Shown here in pieces: positions 49,601 to 58,039 of a DNA stretch of 64,000 nucleotides. The stretch comes from Xanthostigma xanthostigma (Eukaryota; Arthropoda; Insecta; Raphidioptera; Raphidiidae): the NCBI GenBank assembly GCA_963575645.1, contig OY754464.1:66314948-66378947 (forward strand), in the 5' to 3' direction. Below the pieces are notes generated by a model, which saw only the letters and a program-made list of their open reading frames with translations, searched no databases and was not told the origin of the DNA. The stretch's first letter is position 1, and each line of letters starts with the position of its first letter. A program made the translations under genes and the position numbers.

Positions 49601-49977
49601 GTTTAAAACCAGAGTCCTGAATGGAGGTTGACAGTTGTATTGTTTTTTTTTTTTTTTTTTAGCGCTTTAATGTAGCTATAACAAGAGCTAAAAGTAAATT
49701 GATTGTAATTGGAAATCCATTTTGTATGTGCATGGAGCGAGATAAGGTGAAGAAATGGACAATGTATATTGACCAATGTGAAGAGCTAGGCTCGATTCGA
49801 GGTACTCTGTTCAAACGCGGCACGGCAGATGCACGCAAAGGTCCGAATCGAAAATCTGAAAAAGGCAAATTGAGAAAAAAAACTGGAAGTGTAAAGGCAG
49901 ATGTACGCAAAGGTCCGAATCCAAAATCTGAAAAAGGCGAATTGAGAAAAAAAACTCGAAGTGTAAATCGAGAATAA
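22631..49977 (+). CDS. armi: Armitage/MOV10L1-like SF1 RNA helicase, 13 coding exons, 696 aa
   Basis: The exons are 22631-22755, 26486-26606, 27459-27643, 29264-29449, 30054-30201, 31010-31149, 32758-32874, 37802-37986, 42319-42461, 45368-45492, 45929-46052, 47809-47985 and 49663-49977; every junction is GT-AG and all phases close. The protein has a short N-terminus (MGLICSTIGSC), then LEIEEAE...ESYNMES and LELEVLGLAEKRPSL, which align with the LWLEEI...KEYNMSG and LEVPGLAEGRPSL block of MOV10L1. Upf1-like motifs follow: GPPGTGKT (239-246), CAPSNAACDML, DEAA (355-358), LAGDPYQLGPV, NYRSH (429-433), QGRE (558-561) and RFNVAITRAK (593-602), all intact. Armitage/MOV10L1 hands precursor RNA to Piwi proteins at mitochondria and nuage. 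The protein is much shorter than fly Armi or mammalian MOV10L1 (over 1,000 aa) because the N-terminal extension is missing. The tail has two 24-residue basic repeats. AATAAA (49973-49978) overlaps the stop codon. Confidence 0.9.
23631..23755. repeat. Minisatellite, 21-bp core, five copies
   Basis: GAGAGTCAATTTTGAGCGTC followed by A occurs at 23631, 23659, 23683, 23707 and 23735, separated by 3-7 T-rich bases. It lies in the first armi intron. Confidence 0.93.
24095..24530 (+). mobile_element. 3' remnant of a non-LTR retrotransposon (LINE)
   Basis: A plus-strand frame (ELKYIRIVSQIRLTNTDN...) followed in a shifted frame by ENIFHFLFECPLYEPYRK matches the end of the reverse-transcriptase ORF of jockey-like LINEs, where a zinc-knuckle-like region ends in CPLY-type residues. 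At least one stop and a frameshift break it. The upstream RT core is absent. It lies in armi intron 1 and is not an armi exon. Confidence 0.65.
24547..24793. mobile_element. Palindrome, about 247 bp, with hammerhead-like blocks
   Basis: The arms start GATGAAGGAAGGTTTTGGTT and are inverted at the right end; the axis is near 24670. Each arm has CTGAAGATGAAAATAAATTT-like sequence running into TTCGAAACG (minus strand about 24615-24642, plus strand about 24696-24724), the same arrangement as in 6816-7220. Probably two opposed Penelope-like ends. Confidence 0.6.
27330..27445 (+). mobile_element. tRNA-derived SINE, copy 2, directly upstream of an armi exon
   Basis: GGCGACGAGGTAGAAT (box-A-like), TTTCATAACCTAAG and GGTTTGATTCCGG (box-B-like) are followed by a long T-rich tail. 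The layout matches the minus-strand copy at 14360-14800. The tail runs into the acceptor TTTTTTTAAG|GTGACC of the armi exon at 27459. Confidence 0.65.
27657..28244 (+). mobile_element. Non-autonomous Helitron
   Basis: The 5' end TCTTTATATATATAAATTAC and the 3' end GGGCCGCTAG, inserted between A (27656) and T (28245), are exactly the A-TC...CTAG-T signature of Helitrons, with no target duplication. The phrase TGTTTGTCCGCGATGAACTC near the 5' end is typical of insect Helitron families. Inside, a 159-bp block is tandemly duplicated (starting at 27853 and 28012); each copy ends in CGACGGCGCAGCCGGAGTGC. It lies in armi intron 3. Confidence 0.9.
28263..28345 (-). mobile_element. Penelope-like terminal fragment with hammerhead-like core
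   Basis: Read on the minus strand, CTGAGGAAAGCTTTATTAAA runs into GCCGAAACGTCGCG. This is the CUGANGA-stem-GAAAC arrangement also found in the two palindromes, with the stem GCTTT/AAAGC. Unlike those, this copy is single and not part of a palindrome. Confidence 0.5.
28729..29204. mobile_element. MITE family A, copy 1
   Basis: The terminal repeats AAAGGCCGCTGCACACGAGG and, inverted, AAAGGTCACTGCACACGAGG enclose 476 bp. Further copies lie at 54812-55252 and 59899-60229. The inside includes AGAACCA..CAGTATCTTGTCAC shared among copies. There is no coding frame. It sits in armi intron 3, ending 60 bp before the exon at 29264. Confidence 0.85.
30549..30785. mobile_element. MITE family B, copy 1
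   Basis: It begins TTTTTGACGTGATAACG and ends, inverted, in the sequence TTGGTTGTCTGTAAAGTCGG that starts the copies at 40141 and 59090. Shared internal phrases include AACGTTCCGC, GTGCGTGCA and GATAACGTATTCCGCTCG. It lies in armi intron 5. Confidence 0.75.
31428..32323. mobile_element. Foldback-type inverted repeat, about 0.9 kb
   Basis: Arms of about 285 bp start AGAGCTAGCTACGGAAATAG on the left and appear inverted on the right (ending at 32323), sharing CGGGCGCCTGGCAGCTGTTC and the phrase GTGCCAGGTGACATC-like further in. The unique centre is about 31715-32035. No target duplication is obvious. It lies in armi intron 6. Confidence 0.75.
33490..37361. mobile_element. Giant Foldback-like element, about 3.9 kb palindromic tandem array
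   Basis: The outer ends are exact inverted copies (ACGTCCATTAAGCTAGCAG... and ...CTGCTAGCTTAATGGACGT), flanked by a perfect 9-bp duplication AAAAATAGG (33481-33489 and 37362-37370). Next to the ends about 100 bp are unique TIR (containing AAAATATGACATAAC). The interior is a unit of 151-155 bp: 8 copies in one orientation (GCTAGCTTAAG at 33628, 33779, 33930, 34085, 34239, 34390, 34542, 34693), then 16 copies inverted (about 34917 to 37215). The axis is near 34790. Units fall into two linked variants (CAAGTGAAAATT with GATAAAACC, and CAATTGAAAAATT with GAAAAAACC). Long TIRs built of tandem repeats with 9-bp duplications are the hallmark of Drosophila Foldback and related MULE-type elements. No ORF. 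It lies in the intron between armi exons 7 and 8. Confidence 0.92.
38192..39625. mobile_element. hAT-type element with nested insertion
   Basis: The ends are CAGTGCCGGATTA and TAATCTGGCAATG, flanked by a perfect 8-bp duplication GTCGATGC (38184-38191 and 39626-39633). Next to the ends, TATACGCTA-type sequence is shared in inverse. Most of the interior is a second insertion (38251-39132). It lies in the armi intron after exon 8. Confidence 0.9.
38251..39132. mobile_element. TTAA-flanked element nested in the hAT element
   Basis: The ends GGACGTAGTC and GACTACGTCC are perfect 10-bp inverted repeats, flanked by TTAA on both sides (38247-38250 and 39133-39136), as in piggyBac-type insertions. 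The 882-bp interior is AT-rich and shows no transposase. Confidence 0.82.
39835..41233. mobile_element. Long inverted-repeat element, with a MITE family B copy inside
   Basis: Arms of about 270 bp (39835-40105 and 40965-41233) start CTTATAGTTGAAGGACGGTG and are repeated in inverse at the right. Both contain TCTGCCATTTAGTGG-type and CGCAACGCGCTA-type phrases. The word TTGGCAGA or its complement recurs many times in the centre. MITE family B copy 2 (40141-40560) is inserted in the middle. Confidence 0.78.
40141..40560. mobile_element. MITE family B, copy 2
   Basis: It starts AAAATTGGTTGTCTGTAAAG and shares ACGTGATAACGTATTCCGCT with copy 1 and TGCAGCCGGTGTTTCATCAA with copy 3. It ends GACGTTATCATGTCAAAAAG. 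It contains extra sequence absent from the others. Confidence 0.75.
41657..42105. mobile_element. Pogo/Tigger-like MITE, copy 1
   Basis: Ends CAGTGTAAACTCTTTATAAC and, inverted, CAATGTAAACTCTTTATAAC are flanked by TA, as in Tc1-mariner/pogo insertions. CTCTTTATAACG is a familiar pogo-family end. A second copy in inverse orientation lies at 60313-60811, and both keep a shared interior with a short remnant frame (HHHLFNKHL). Confidence 0.88.
42499..43011. mobile_element. Inverted-repeat element, about 0.5 kb
   Basis: GGCACTTCACATGGCTATTT at the left is repeated in inverse at the right end. The interior is rich in ATTTGGCAAA-type words. The duplication is uncertain (TAA/TTA near the ends would suit Harbinger). 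It lies immediately after the armi exon ending at 42461. Confidence 0.75.
43012..44125. other. Armi intron sequence without a recognised feature
   Basis: AT-rich intron. Near 43430-43700 the phrases AAAACGCG.TTTTTCGTT and CGAAAAACACGATTTTT recur in both orientations, a weak inverted repeat. No exon supported by phase and homology was found. Confidence 0.45.
44126..44485. mobile_element. Pogo/Tigger-like MITE, second family
   Basis: Ends CAGTAGAACCTCGATTATCC and, inverted, CAGTAGAACCCCGATTATCT are flanked by TA on each side. The interior repeats the phrase TTATCCGAG. A degraded relative of this end type is seen around 26810-27165 (AAGAGGTTCTACTGTA). Confidence 0.88.
44930..44969. repeat. Perfect hairpin, 17-bp stem, 6-nt loop
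   Basis: GTTTACTGATTGCCTAC, loop GTCACA, GTAGGCAATCAGTAAAC, with no mismatches. A weaker echo (TTGACTGATTAATGACGTCAC) follows near 45127. It lies in an armi intron. There is no U-tract or RNA-gene context. Confidence 0.85.
45656..45915 (-). mobile_element. Possible Helitron end fragment
   Basis: Reading the minus strand, GTGGGCGGAGCCGCGGGGCG runs into CAGCTAGT at 45656, the CTAG-T form of a Helitron 3' end and a widespread insect repeat end. The other boundary is not seen. It lies between the armi exons ending at 45492 and starting at 45929. Confidence 0.45.
46317..46386 (-). tRNA. tRNA-Gly(GCC)-like sequence, degenerate (pseudogene or SINE head)
   Basis: Read on the minus strand: TGGTTCAGTGGTAGACTACT (box A and D arm), the anticodon arm CTGCCATGCGGGTGG with anticodon GCC, and CCCGGGTTCGATTCCCGG (T arm and box B). 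The D, anticodon and T arms match tRNA-Gly well. The 5' acceptor strand (TGACAAT) does not pair with the 3' strand (CAGATGC), so this copy is probably not functional. A poly-T-rich stretch follows downstream (minus strand), consistent with a SINE. It is antisense in an armi intron. Confidence 0.6.
47250..47645. other. GC-richer repeat-like block in an armi intron
   Basis: Loosely related phrases recur in both orientations (GTGGCCAGCA..GC / GCTGGCCAC, CACACAATCGTG / ACGATTGTG, CCGATTACTGCCGATTACAGG). Composition differs from the surrounding AT-rich intron. It is probably a decayed DNA element; no boundaries could be set. Confidence 0.4.
48030..48345. mobile_element. Dispersed repeat family, copy at 48 kb
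   Basis: TACCATTCCGACACC...GAATGGTA is followed by TGAACACGATACATGCCAAA and GGATGAGT...GAAACCAAATTTTGG, matching 16680-16940. It sits 45 bp after the armi exon ending at 47985. Confidence 0.6.
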
Positions 49978-50640
49978 ATTATTTTTATAGTTTGACCGTT
50001 GTCGGCTGAACTATAGATGTGTTTGTTGGTGAGTTCTAACAGTTCTGAACTGTTAATTTTTCTATTAATAGGTGATGGTCTGACTTTTGTCTTATGCTAA
50101 TAGTCGAACGCAGTGGTTCTGAACTGGTTTTGACAGTTCTCCGATAATTCCGTTAATACTGAGTTTTGGACATATGTGTATAAGGTATTTTCGACTATGC
50201 TGTTGTCTTTGTTTGTTGTACAGCGTAAAACGTGCGTTCTCTTTCTATTACTTCTTCATTCCTAAGATCGAAAACTGACTTTTTAATCGATGGCAATCAG
50301 TTGCAACAATATTTAAGTAGGCAACTAAATTTTGCCGTAAAGCTATTAAACTTAGCTTCAATTTAATCTATAATTTACTAAAAAAAAAAACAAAGACAAG
50401 TAGATAACGGAATGCAACGTTTTTGCAGATGGCTGCTACGAGTCGGTAGACATAATGGTGACGACTCATGTTTTTTTAAGTTCTTTAAAGTAGGTATTCT
50501 CTTTATTTCTCTAACGAGTGAATCTAATTTTGGAAAAAAACACTTGCGCTAATTAAAAGTAATTACTTTAAATTTTTTGGTGAATATATAGACACATTAG
50601 TGGACTAGTAAACGATTTTTTATTGAAGATGAAATAAATA
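49978..50640. other. Armi 3' flank
   Basis: AT-rich sequence after the armi stop codon. AATAAA overlaps the stop, so the 3' UTR may be very short. Nothing else recognised. Confidence 0.5.
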
Positions 50641-51411
50641 CAGTGTGTCCCCGGATTGAGTTCACAATAGGTGAAATTGACCAAAAATTTTCGAATTGGA
50701 ATTTTATGTTTTGGGATTCCGCCCTGCTTGGTCTGAAACTTATTTTTAGTTTTTATTTCGATTTTTTTAAATCAAGTAAGCCTTTACAGTTACGCAAATC
50801 TTCTTTTCGTTTCAGGTAAAGTACCTTTTCCGTTCATAGTACGCAAAAGTGTCACTAAGAAAAGTTGTTCACAATGAAAAATTATGGCGTTATGCAAATT
50901 TTCAGAATGATCGGCCTACTTTGATAATAGAAGTAGAAAATATGAGACAAATATTTATTATTAGATTACATGATAAATCTTAGATGAGAAAACAGAGTGA
51001 TTAGAAATGTTCAAATTTAAATTCAAATGTTTACAGTTTATCAAAAAAATATTTAACTCGAATTACTCTATTTGGCTTCCTCCACGCGATTGTTTTTCAA
51101 CCAAAAAAAAAACAAAAGCGGATTTTATCAAAGTAGGCCGATCATTCTGAAAATTTGCATAACGCCATAATTTTTCATTGTGAACAACTTTTCTTAGTGA
51201 CACTTTTGCGTACTATGAACGGAAAAGGTACTTTACCTGAAACGAAAAGAGGTTTTGCTCAACTGTAAAGGCCTCCTTGATTTAAAAAAAAACGGAAGTA
51301 AACTAAAAATAAGTTTCAGACCAAACAGGGCGGAATCCCAAAAGATGAAATTCCAATTCGAAAATTTTTGGTCAATCTCACCTATTGTGAACTCAATCCG
51401 GGGACACACTG
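50641..51411. mobile_element. TA-flanked palindromic element, family CAGTGTGTCCCC
   Basis: The ends CAGTGTGTCCCCGGATTGAG are perfect inverted copies flanked by TA. Arms of about 285 bp (50641-50925 and 51128-51411) match closely, with a 200-bp unique centre. There is no transposase. The overall form (TA duplication, CAGxGTGTCCC end, long arms) recurs at 52611 and 62474. Confidence 0.92.
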
Positions 51412-52065
51412 TATATATGAATATTTTAATATATAAATTTATTTTATATGTATTATACTTACGGAAAACAAGAGTAGAGTAGGATATCGATTGTAATTTG
51501 AACATAATTATTTATCAATAGTTACAACCGATGTATTTAACACTGAGTGTATGAACTGCTAGCCTGGGCAGCTTGAGTTAAATCGCGTAAATCGAAAAAT
51601 TAATTTAATGGTCGTTCCACATTTTGAAACTACCTGTACCAAAAACGCATTATTAACATTTTTTTACCCGATTGTTTTTTCATATTGGAAGCTTGTTGAA
51701 GCCATAAATACCTTTAAAAAAAGCGATTTGTGATAACATTTGAAATCTCTCAGAATATTTTGTACAAAAAGGTACGCTGATTCCAATGAGTACAAGCAAA
51801 CGTCTGTATTTCTTCTGGCTTAAAAGTTGTATCTATTTAAATTTTCTCAAAATTCACAAAAAAAACTTTGAACGCCCATAACTAATAACTGTGATCATTT
51901 TGTACAAATGTTCTCAGTTTCAAAAATATATTAAAAATTTTGATTTTTGTATTTTGATAAAATATGTAAAAAACTTTCTCAAACGCACAATACTCGTAGA
52001 AAGAGACGTGATTAGTTTAGAAGTATTTAATAGATTGCGGATACACTAGCGCCTCCTGTGCCTTT

Positions 52066-52538
52066 TAGAAGCCATTTTGTACGTGGAAAACGCCGTAAAA
52101 AGCGCGCGAGATTCAAAAATATTAATTATTTTATAATATGATTTTATTGATAAAAACGACAAAACTCACAGTAAACAGTGATATTTCGCTCCAAAACCTA
52201 TTTTTATACTGAAATGTTTCAAAAATTACAAAATTGAGCATAAATATAATGTAAAACTTAGAACATTTTACATTGTCAGTTTGGCATCAAGGTTGACAAG
52301 CATTGATGCCAATCTAACAATGTAAAATGTTCTAAGCTTTTATATTATATTTATGCTCAGTTTTGTAATTTTTGAAACGTTTCAATATAAAAATAGGTTT
52401 AGGAGCAAAATATCACTTTTTACTGCGAGATTTATTGTTTTTCCATTAACATCATATTATAGAATATTTAATCTTTTTGAATCCCGCGCGCTTTTTACGG
52501 CGTTTTCCACGTACAAAATGGCTTCCTTATGGCTTCTA
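52066..52538. repeat. Palindrome, about 0.47 kb
   Basis: TAGAAGCCATTTTGTACGTG at the left is inverted at the right (CACGTACAAAATGGCTTCC, then a repeated ATGGCTTCTA). The axis is near 52300, with a GTCAGTTTGGCATCAAGG / GATGCCAATCTAACA core. Arms diverge by several percent. No clear target duplication. Confidence 0.8.
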
Positions 52539-52610
52539 AATATATGTGGCTTCTAATTGGAACCATTCCGCACAATGCTCAACGATAGGCATCCGCTATC
52601 TATTAATATA

Positions 52611-53342
52611 CAGCGTGTCCCATTTTAATGTCCCACCCCGGATAACTTTTGTCAGTGACCTTGAATGAAAAATTGTTTGGTACAAAAGTTGTACAACTTG
52701 GAGGGGGACATTCGATGGCACTAATACCTTTGACCTTGGGTATAAGGTTCAAGGTCATTCAAGGTCAACTTTGTTTTTTTTAATGGAACGTCCTATTTTT
52801 GACATCGGCAATCGATTGCGCGTGAAAAAATATGAGACTTTTGTCTGAAACTTTTTTCGAGAACGGGCAAATTTTCTCAATTAATTTAGCCTTCAAAATT
52901 GAAAATTTTTGAATTTTCAACTCGAGAATGGTGACATTTTCTTCAAAAACAATAGGGCTTTTCATATTTGCATACCAAACATCCTCCCAAAATTTTGTTT
53001 CAATCCGTTCATCCGTTTGACCTGTATAGTGTTCACAGACTAACCGAATAACCGACTAACAGACTAACAGACGCACAGAGTTTTGCCCGTTCTCGAAAAA
53101 AGTTTCAGACAAAAGTCTCATATTTTTTCACGCGCAATCGATTGCCGATGTCAAAAATAGGACGTTCCATTAAAAAAAACAAAGCTGACCTTGAATAACC
53201 TTGAACCTTATACCCAAGGTCAAAAGTATTAGTGCCATCGAATGTCCCCCTCCAAGTTGTACAACTTTTGTACCAAACAATTTTTCATTCAAGGTCACTG
53301 ACAAAAGTTATCCGGGGTGGGACATTAAAATGGGACACGCTG
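52611..53342. mobile_element. TA-flanked palindromic element, family CAGCGTGTCCC
   Basis: The ends CAGCGTGTCCCATTTTAATG are perfect inverted copies flanked by TA. Arms of about 250 bp include AAGTTGTACAACTTTTGTAC and CAATCGATTGCC. The 230-bp centre includes a fragment of the 16478 repeat family (TGCATACCAAACATCCTCCC ... ACAGACGCACAGAG). Confidence 0.92.
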
Positions 53343-54485
53343 TATATATCTATGGTTCAAACTTGAAAAGTAGAAACAATCAATATTCAATTGGTTTATC
53401 GGTTGATTATAAAAAAATATTATTTATATAGTAAAAAATCTGGAGACAATCTCAGTTGACGATTTTTACTTTAAAAAACAAAAAAGACACTAACTAAAAG
53501 AAAGAAAACAAGTTGGTAATTAAAAACTTTTGGCATGTTTTCTGCTTTTTAGTTAATGTTTTTTGCGTAGTCGGGTTTTTTGTTTTATTTTTTTTTATTA
53601 TATATGTAGGTATATAAATTATTCAGGCAATTTTTGAAAGCATTTTGGACTTTACGATGCATTTTCATTGAAGGGTGTGTTTTTACCAAATTATAATTAA
53701 TATTATTATTGAACTGTACCTACCTACCTATTTATCATTAAAATAAATTTATATTTTTTAAAAAGTCTTTTGACACGATCTGATTTTGTATGTACCATTT
53801 CTTGACTTTTCAATATGTACCTATGTATACATCATATGAATAAATTATTATTATTATTATTTTTTATATTTATGTATATAAATATATTGTCGATATAGAA
53901 TTTAAATATCATATCCGTTATTGTTTTTTAAATTGCGCTCATTTTCCAGACGGGGGAGGGGGCGACTGCTTTTTTTTGCATACGTATTTTATAAAAGATA
54001 ATTTTTACCTTCAACTTTGAATGTCTAGATTTAAGAATAATCGTTTTCAACTAAACGGAGATCTATTTAATTGAATTTAAAGGCTGAAAATCACATCAGA
54101 AACCGTGCATTAATGGCTGAAAAATCGTAAAAATTACATCTACGGTAGATAGTAAGAAAGTCTAAAAAACGTACTAGGTTTCTTTAAGCTTTCTGTCCTA
54201 CATATCTCGGAATTTTAACAAACTTCCATTAAATTACGAAAATAAGGACGGAAAGGGGATTCAACGTTTCTTTCTTTGTCAAGTTCAAATGAATTTCCAA
54301 TATGCTAGTGTCCATCAGAAAAATGTGCCAAGGAAACCAAATTTGTAGTTCGAGTATTTAGTATCTTTTAGAGAAGATAGTAGCACGGTGGGGAATCCGC
54401 GTGAGAAGAGTGGGAAAAGCGATCAGTAGCTGCGTGACTTGTAATTTCAGGAGCATAATCATAGGACCACCCCTTGCTAGAAAAC
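53343..54485. other. AT-rich intergenic stretch
   Basis: Contains simple sequence (TTATTATTATTATTATT near 53849, polyT tracts) and no recognisable gene or bounded element. Confidence 0.5.
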
Positions 54486-54637
54486 AGCAATGTGGACTAA
54501 AAAGTAAAAAAATAATTTTTAAATATAAAGATTTGTTTCAACAGCTATACGAATGAATTAGAAGACTTCCTATCGCTGTTGAACAAAATCTTTATATTTA
54601 AAAATTATTTTTTTGTTTTTTAGTCCACATCGCTACA
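54486..54637. mobile_element. AT-rich palindrome, GGACTAAAAA family, copy 1
   Basis: TGTGGACTAAAAAGTAAAAA at the left and its inverse at the right (TTTTTTAGTCCACA) enclose about 150 bp with a small central hairpin (CAGCTATACG...CTATCGCTG). The same left arm occurs at 61620. Confidence 0.75.
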
Positions 54638-54811
54638 AAAGAACTAATGTACTATCTATATACAAGCGAATTAGTTCGCGGAAGAATGATGAACTAAATT
54701 GAGGGCTCTTTTTAGTGAACTAAAATGTCCAAGTGTTATCAAATGAACACCCATGGAATTTACTAAAAGTCGGCACCCCTGGATTGGTAAGTCTAGGTTC
54801 TAGGAAATTAA

Positions 54812-55252
54812 CGCCGCTGCGCAAGAGGCTGGATTTGCCACTGTAACTTGTGCTGGCTGCGAAGATGGAAATGGCGTCACTGCGAGCACGCGTGCGCGGT
54901 CACAAGATGAATTTAAAAATTAGAATCGGGGTTATTTTTCGTGCTTGTTGTGAGCAAGAACCAATCAGGCAACAGTATCTTGTCACGTGGGCAACACGAC
55001 CAAACGTCCGCAAACAAACATGGCGTGACGGCATTACAGTGTGTGTTCTGTTCAGAGACAATAAAGGTCTACTTTTGTTAACATTCGAATACTGTCACTG
55101 CGCGCTTACCAAACCCATCTACAAAGCAAGCTTCAATATACGCATCATGTGAAGCGAATACATAAAAGCCATAACGAAACCCAGCGCCACAGCGCGCTTG
55201 AAACCTAGCAAAGAATCAAGCGGCAAAACCAGTTTCGTATGCGGCGGCCTTT
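54812..55252. mobile_element. MITE family A, copy 2
   Basis: CGCCGCTGCGCAAGAGGCTG at the left and GCGGCGGCCTTT at the right; the interior is homologous to 28729-29204 (shared CAGTATCTTGTCACGTGGGC). It ends 95 bp before the start codon of the small gene at 55347. Confidence 0.82.
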
Positions 55253-55346
55253 AAAATTCGTAGCTTCCAAAAATAAGGGATGAGACAAGATTTAAAGGTA
55301 TCTTACCTGAACGGTTACGGTTAGGTAGGGAAATAATAATTTGTTT

Positions 55347-55902
55347 ATGGCTGGGAAAACTAAACCTGATTGGTCTGACAGTTGTCCGTCACGTGGATGG
55401 GCATTCATTACCAGATCCATTACTGAACTAACGGCAGACATCAGTGACTCAGTCAAGTGGTTATACATAGATAACCAACACGTTAGTTTACAGTCTGGTT
55501 ACAGTGAAAGTGTATTAACAAATTCAAATAGATCGTTTGCTCTACAGATAACCGTTTTTCCAACAGGTTAGTATATTTTTTATCTCGTTCATTAATCAAA
55601 TCTCATCAAATGTGACTAAGATAAGAACTTAATGAAATAATATCACTTTTATCACAGAAATATTGCTTACTAGTGGAGTTTTTAACCTAGCAATAACAAA
55701 TAAATAGAGTTCGATTTTGATTGATTATTTAGTAACAGAGTTGATTAGAATTTATATATCCATAGTATGTACCAGAGACAATACGTATGTACTTTACAAG
55801 TGGATTCGTCAAAACACCAAATTACCTAAAAAGAAAATAATAAATACACATATAGGTTCGCTAAAGTACGATGATAATATACGAAAATCATCAATGTTAT
55901 AA
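55347..55902 (+). CDS. Unrecognised two-exon gene, 127 aa
   Basis: Exon 1 55347-55566 (ATG in TTGTTTATGG) ends CAACAG|GTTAGT. Exon 2 55739-55902 follows AGTAACAG and restores the frame (G|AG, Glu), ending at TAA. The intron is 172 bp. The product starts MAGKTKPDWSDSC; the first 73 residues alternate hydrophobic and polar in a way that suggests beta structure (VKWLYIDNQHVSL, SFALQITVFPT). The second part is LIRIYISIVCTRDNTYVLYK then a basic WIRQNTKLPKKKIIN. There is no signal peptide, no membrane helix and no zinc motif. I do not recognise the family. The phase-matching open exons on both sides of a short intron make a real gene likelier than chance; transcript evidence is lacking. Confidence 0.55.
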
Positions 55903-57269
55903 AGACATTGATTAAGTAAAGCATTTTTAAACTTACAACAAAACTAATTTCTGGTGTTTGGAAGGGAAAAGGAAAATATAACACGAGTTATTTTGATCAA
56001 TTCAAAAAAAACATCATACTAAGGTGGCCAGACGCCCTGCTTTTTAACAATTTGTTCCGGACTCCCGCGTCCAGCGACGTTTTAAAACAGTTCTGCTTTT
56101 TGGAAAGAATGCACGACAAGTAAGGGAACGGTGGGAGAACGGGAAGGGAATATACGGTTTTCGGCGACCATGTAGCTATTTAGTCGAGTTTTATATTATT
56201 TTTGTTAATTTTATAATGTTAATCTTTAATAAAAAATAATTGTTGAGAACTGCTTATCAAAGTTCGCAATTTCGCATTGTTGATCAGTTGTTAGAATTCG
56301 GCCACCATTGTTTGGACTTAACGAACAATGGCATTTTTTGGGAAAAAATATATTTATACTCCAGGCCTGGGCAAATGGCGACCTGCGGGCCGGATTTGAC
56401 CCGCAGTAGAATTTTGTCCGGCCCGCGAAGCATTTTATAAAATGTTTATTAAGAGCGAAAATAGTTTGCCAATATAATTTGGCGCATAAAAATTTTGTTA
56501 GAAAAATAGTAAATGTAGGAAGGGCTTTTTTTGCTCTCCAAATTTTTGGATCACGATCAAATTTTCATCAGCAATGTGGCCGACGATCAAAAGATTTGCC
56601 CGCCCTTGATATAGACCATATTTTTAGTAGCTTTTATTTGATGCCCGTATTCTTATAATAACAACATATTTTTTTTTTCTCTCTCATGATTCGTAGACGC
56701 CAAATTTAAATATTATAACTTATGTCACTCCCACAATTAAGACGAATCTGACGACACCTCAGAGCGTACCAAAGAAATAGAGACGCATGCTACATAACTC
56801 GAAAAACATTACCGTCCTTCTGAAGCAGTCGGGTAAAAAGATAATCTAAAATATGAATTATCAAAAGTTGATAAATATCGTATGTCAAGATTTCATTGTT
56901 TTGTTAAAAAAAATGATATTTTGCTCAAAAATAGATTAAAATTATCTGTAAATATCATACCTATTTAGAAATTATTATCAAAAGATAGATTATTTTACGA
57001 TTACATGTGCATTTAGGTACAGACTACCTGCCTTTTGTTCTGAGAATTTATTTATTTTTATCAACTCACCTTACCCTGTTTTGTGTATGCAGTAAGTACC
57101 TATACCTATATAATATATTTTAAATACCTATTTAAGTAATACATTTCAAAACCGTTTATTACTCGAATTCATGTCAATTATTTATATAAAACGCTCTGAT
57201 TCCCTAAATTATATCAGCGATTTTATTGTACACCGGGAACTTTACAAAATAAAATTATAATTAAACTAG
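55903..57269. other. Intergenic, with a probable hAT fragment
   Basis: Mostly AT-rich. At 56362-56608 CAGGCCTGGGCAAA and, inverted from the right, CAAGGGCGGGCAAA look like hAT-type ends around a stretch with GGCCGG and CGGCCCGCG; the flanking 8 bases agree only partly. No gene was found. Confidence 0.5.
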
Positions 57270-57486
57270 AACGCGTTTTATGAACTAAAAAATGCAAAAT
57301 AAATAAACAACAAAATTAAGCTAATTTTGTTGTTTATTTATTTTGCATTTTTTAGTGCGTGGGGTGCTTGATATCAGTAGTCATAATTTTTTTAAGTAGA
57401 GAGCACCCCACGTTTTTCTATAATAAAGCTAATTTTGTTGTTAATTTATTTAGTATTTTTAGTTCATAAAAGCGCGTTTTAGTTTT
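57270..57486. mobile_element. Palindrome of the ACTAAAAA family, copy 2, with GC-rich core hairpin
   Basis: ATGAACTAAAAAATGCAAAA at left and TTTAGTTCAT at right. Within are two smaller palindromes, one around AAGCTAATTTTGTTG and one GC-rich core CGTGGGGTGCT...AGCACCCCACG. No coding sequence. Confidence 0.65.
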
Positions 57487-58039
57487 TTTAAACTCTTTTA
57501 TTTTTTTGTTTTTTAGTCTTAATAATAATCTTAATAACAAAATACCCTTAGATTTCAATCGCAAATAACTACGAGACTAAGAATGCGTTAACAACGGTCG
57601 AGTATGTCTTTACAAGTTCGTCGCGCAGGATTTGTTTTGCCAGTGACGTTATCGCACGAGTGTAGGCGCACGCGCGTGATGAATTAGCTTTGTGTAAAGT
57701 TTTATGTTAATGTAGTGTGGAAACGCGTTTAGCTAAGACGTTGATATGAGTGTCATATTAAAGAACTCGCGGAGCGCTAGTAGAAGCTAAAGTAAGACAA
57801 TAAAAATAGTCGCCGGAATATAAGTAAAACCGGTATTAAATTGAAATACAAATTAGTTAAACATATCGTCTCATATGATTCGCAAATATGCTCGGAATTA
57901 TAAAAAACGCAGTCAGCGGGAAGCTCGCATCGAGAGGAATGCACTAAGACTCTTTGAATATACCTATTCTATGCTAAGACTAGTCTAGTGCTAAGCGAAA
58001 GCGTGAGCTACGGCAGCGTCAAAAAGGGAACGAAAAAAT

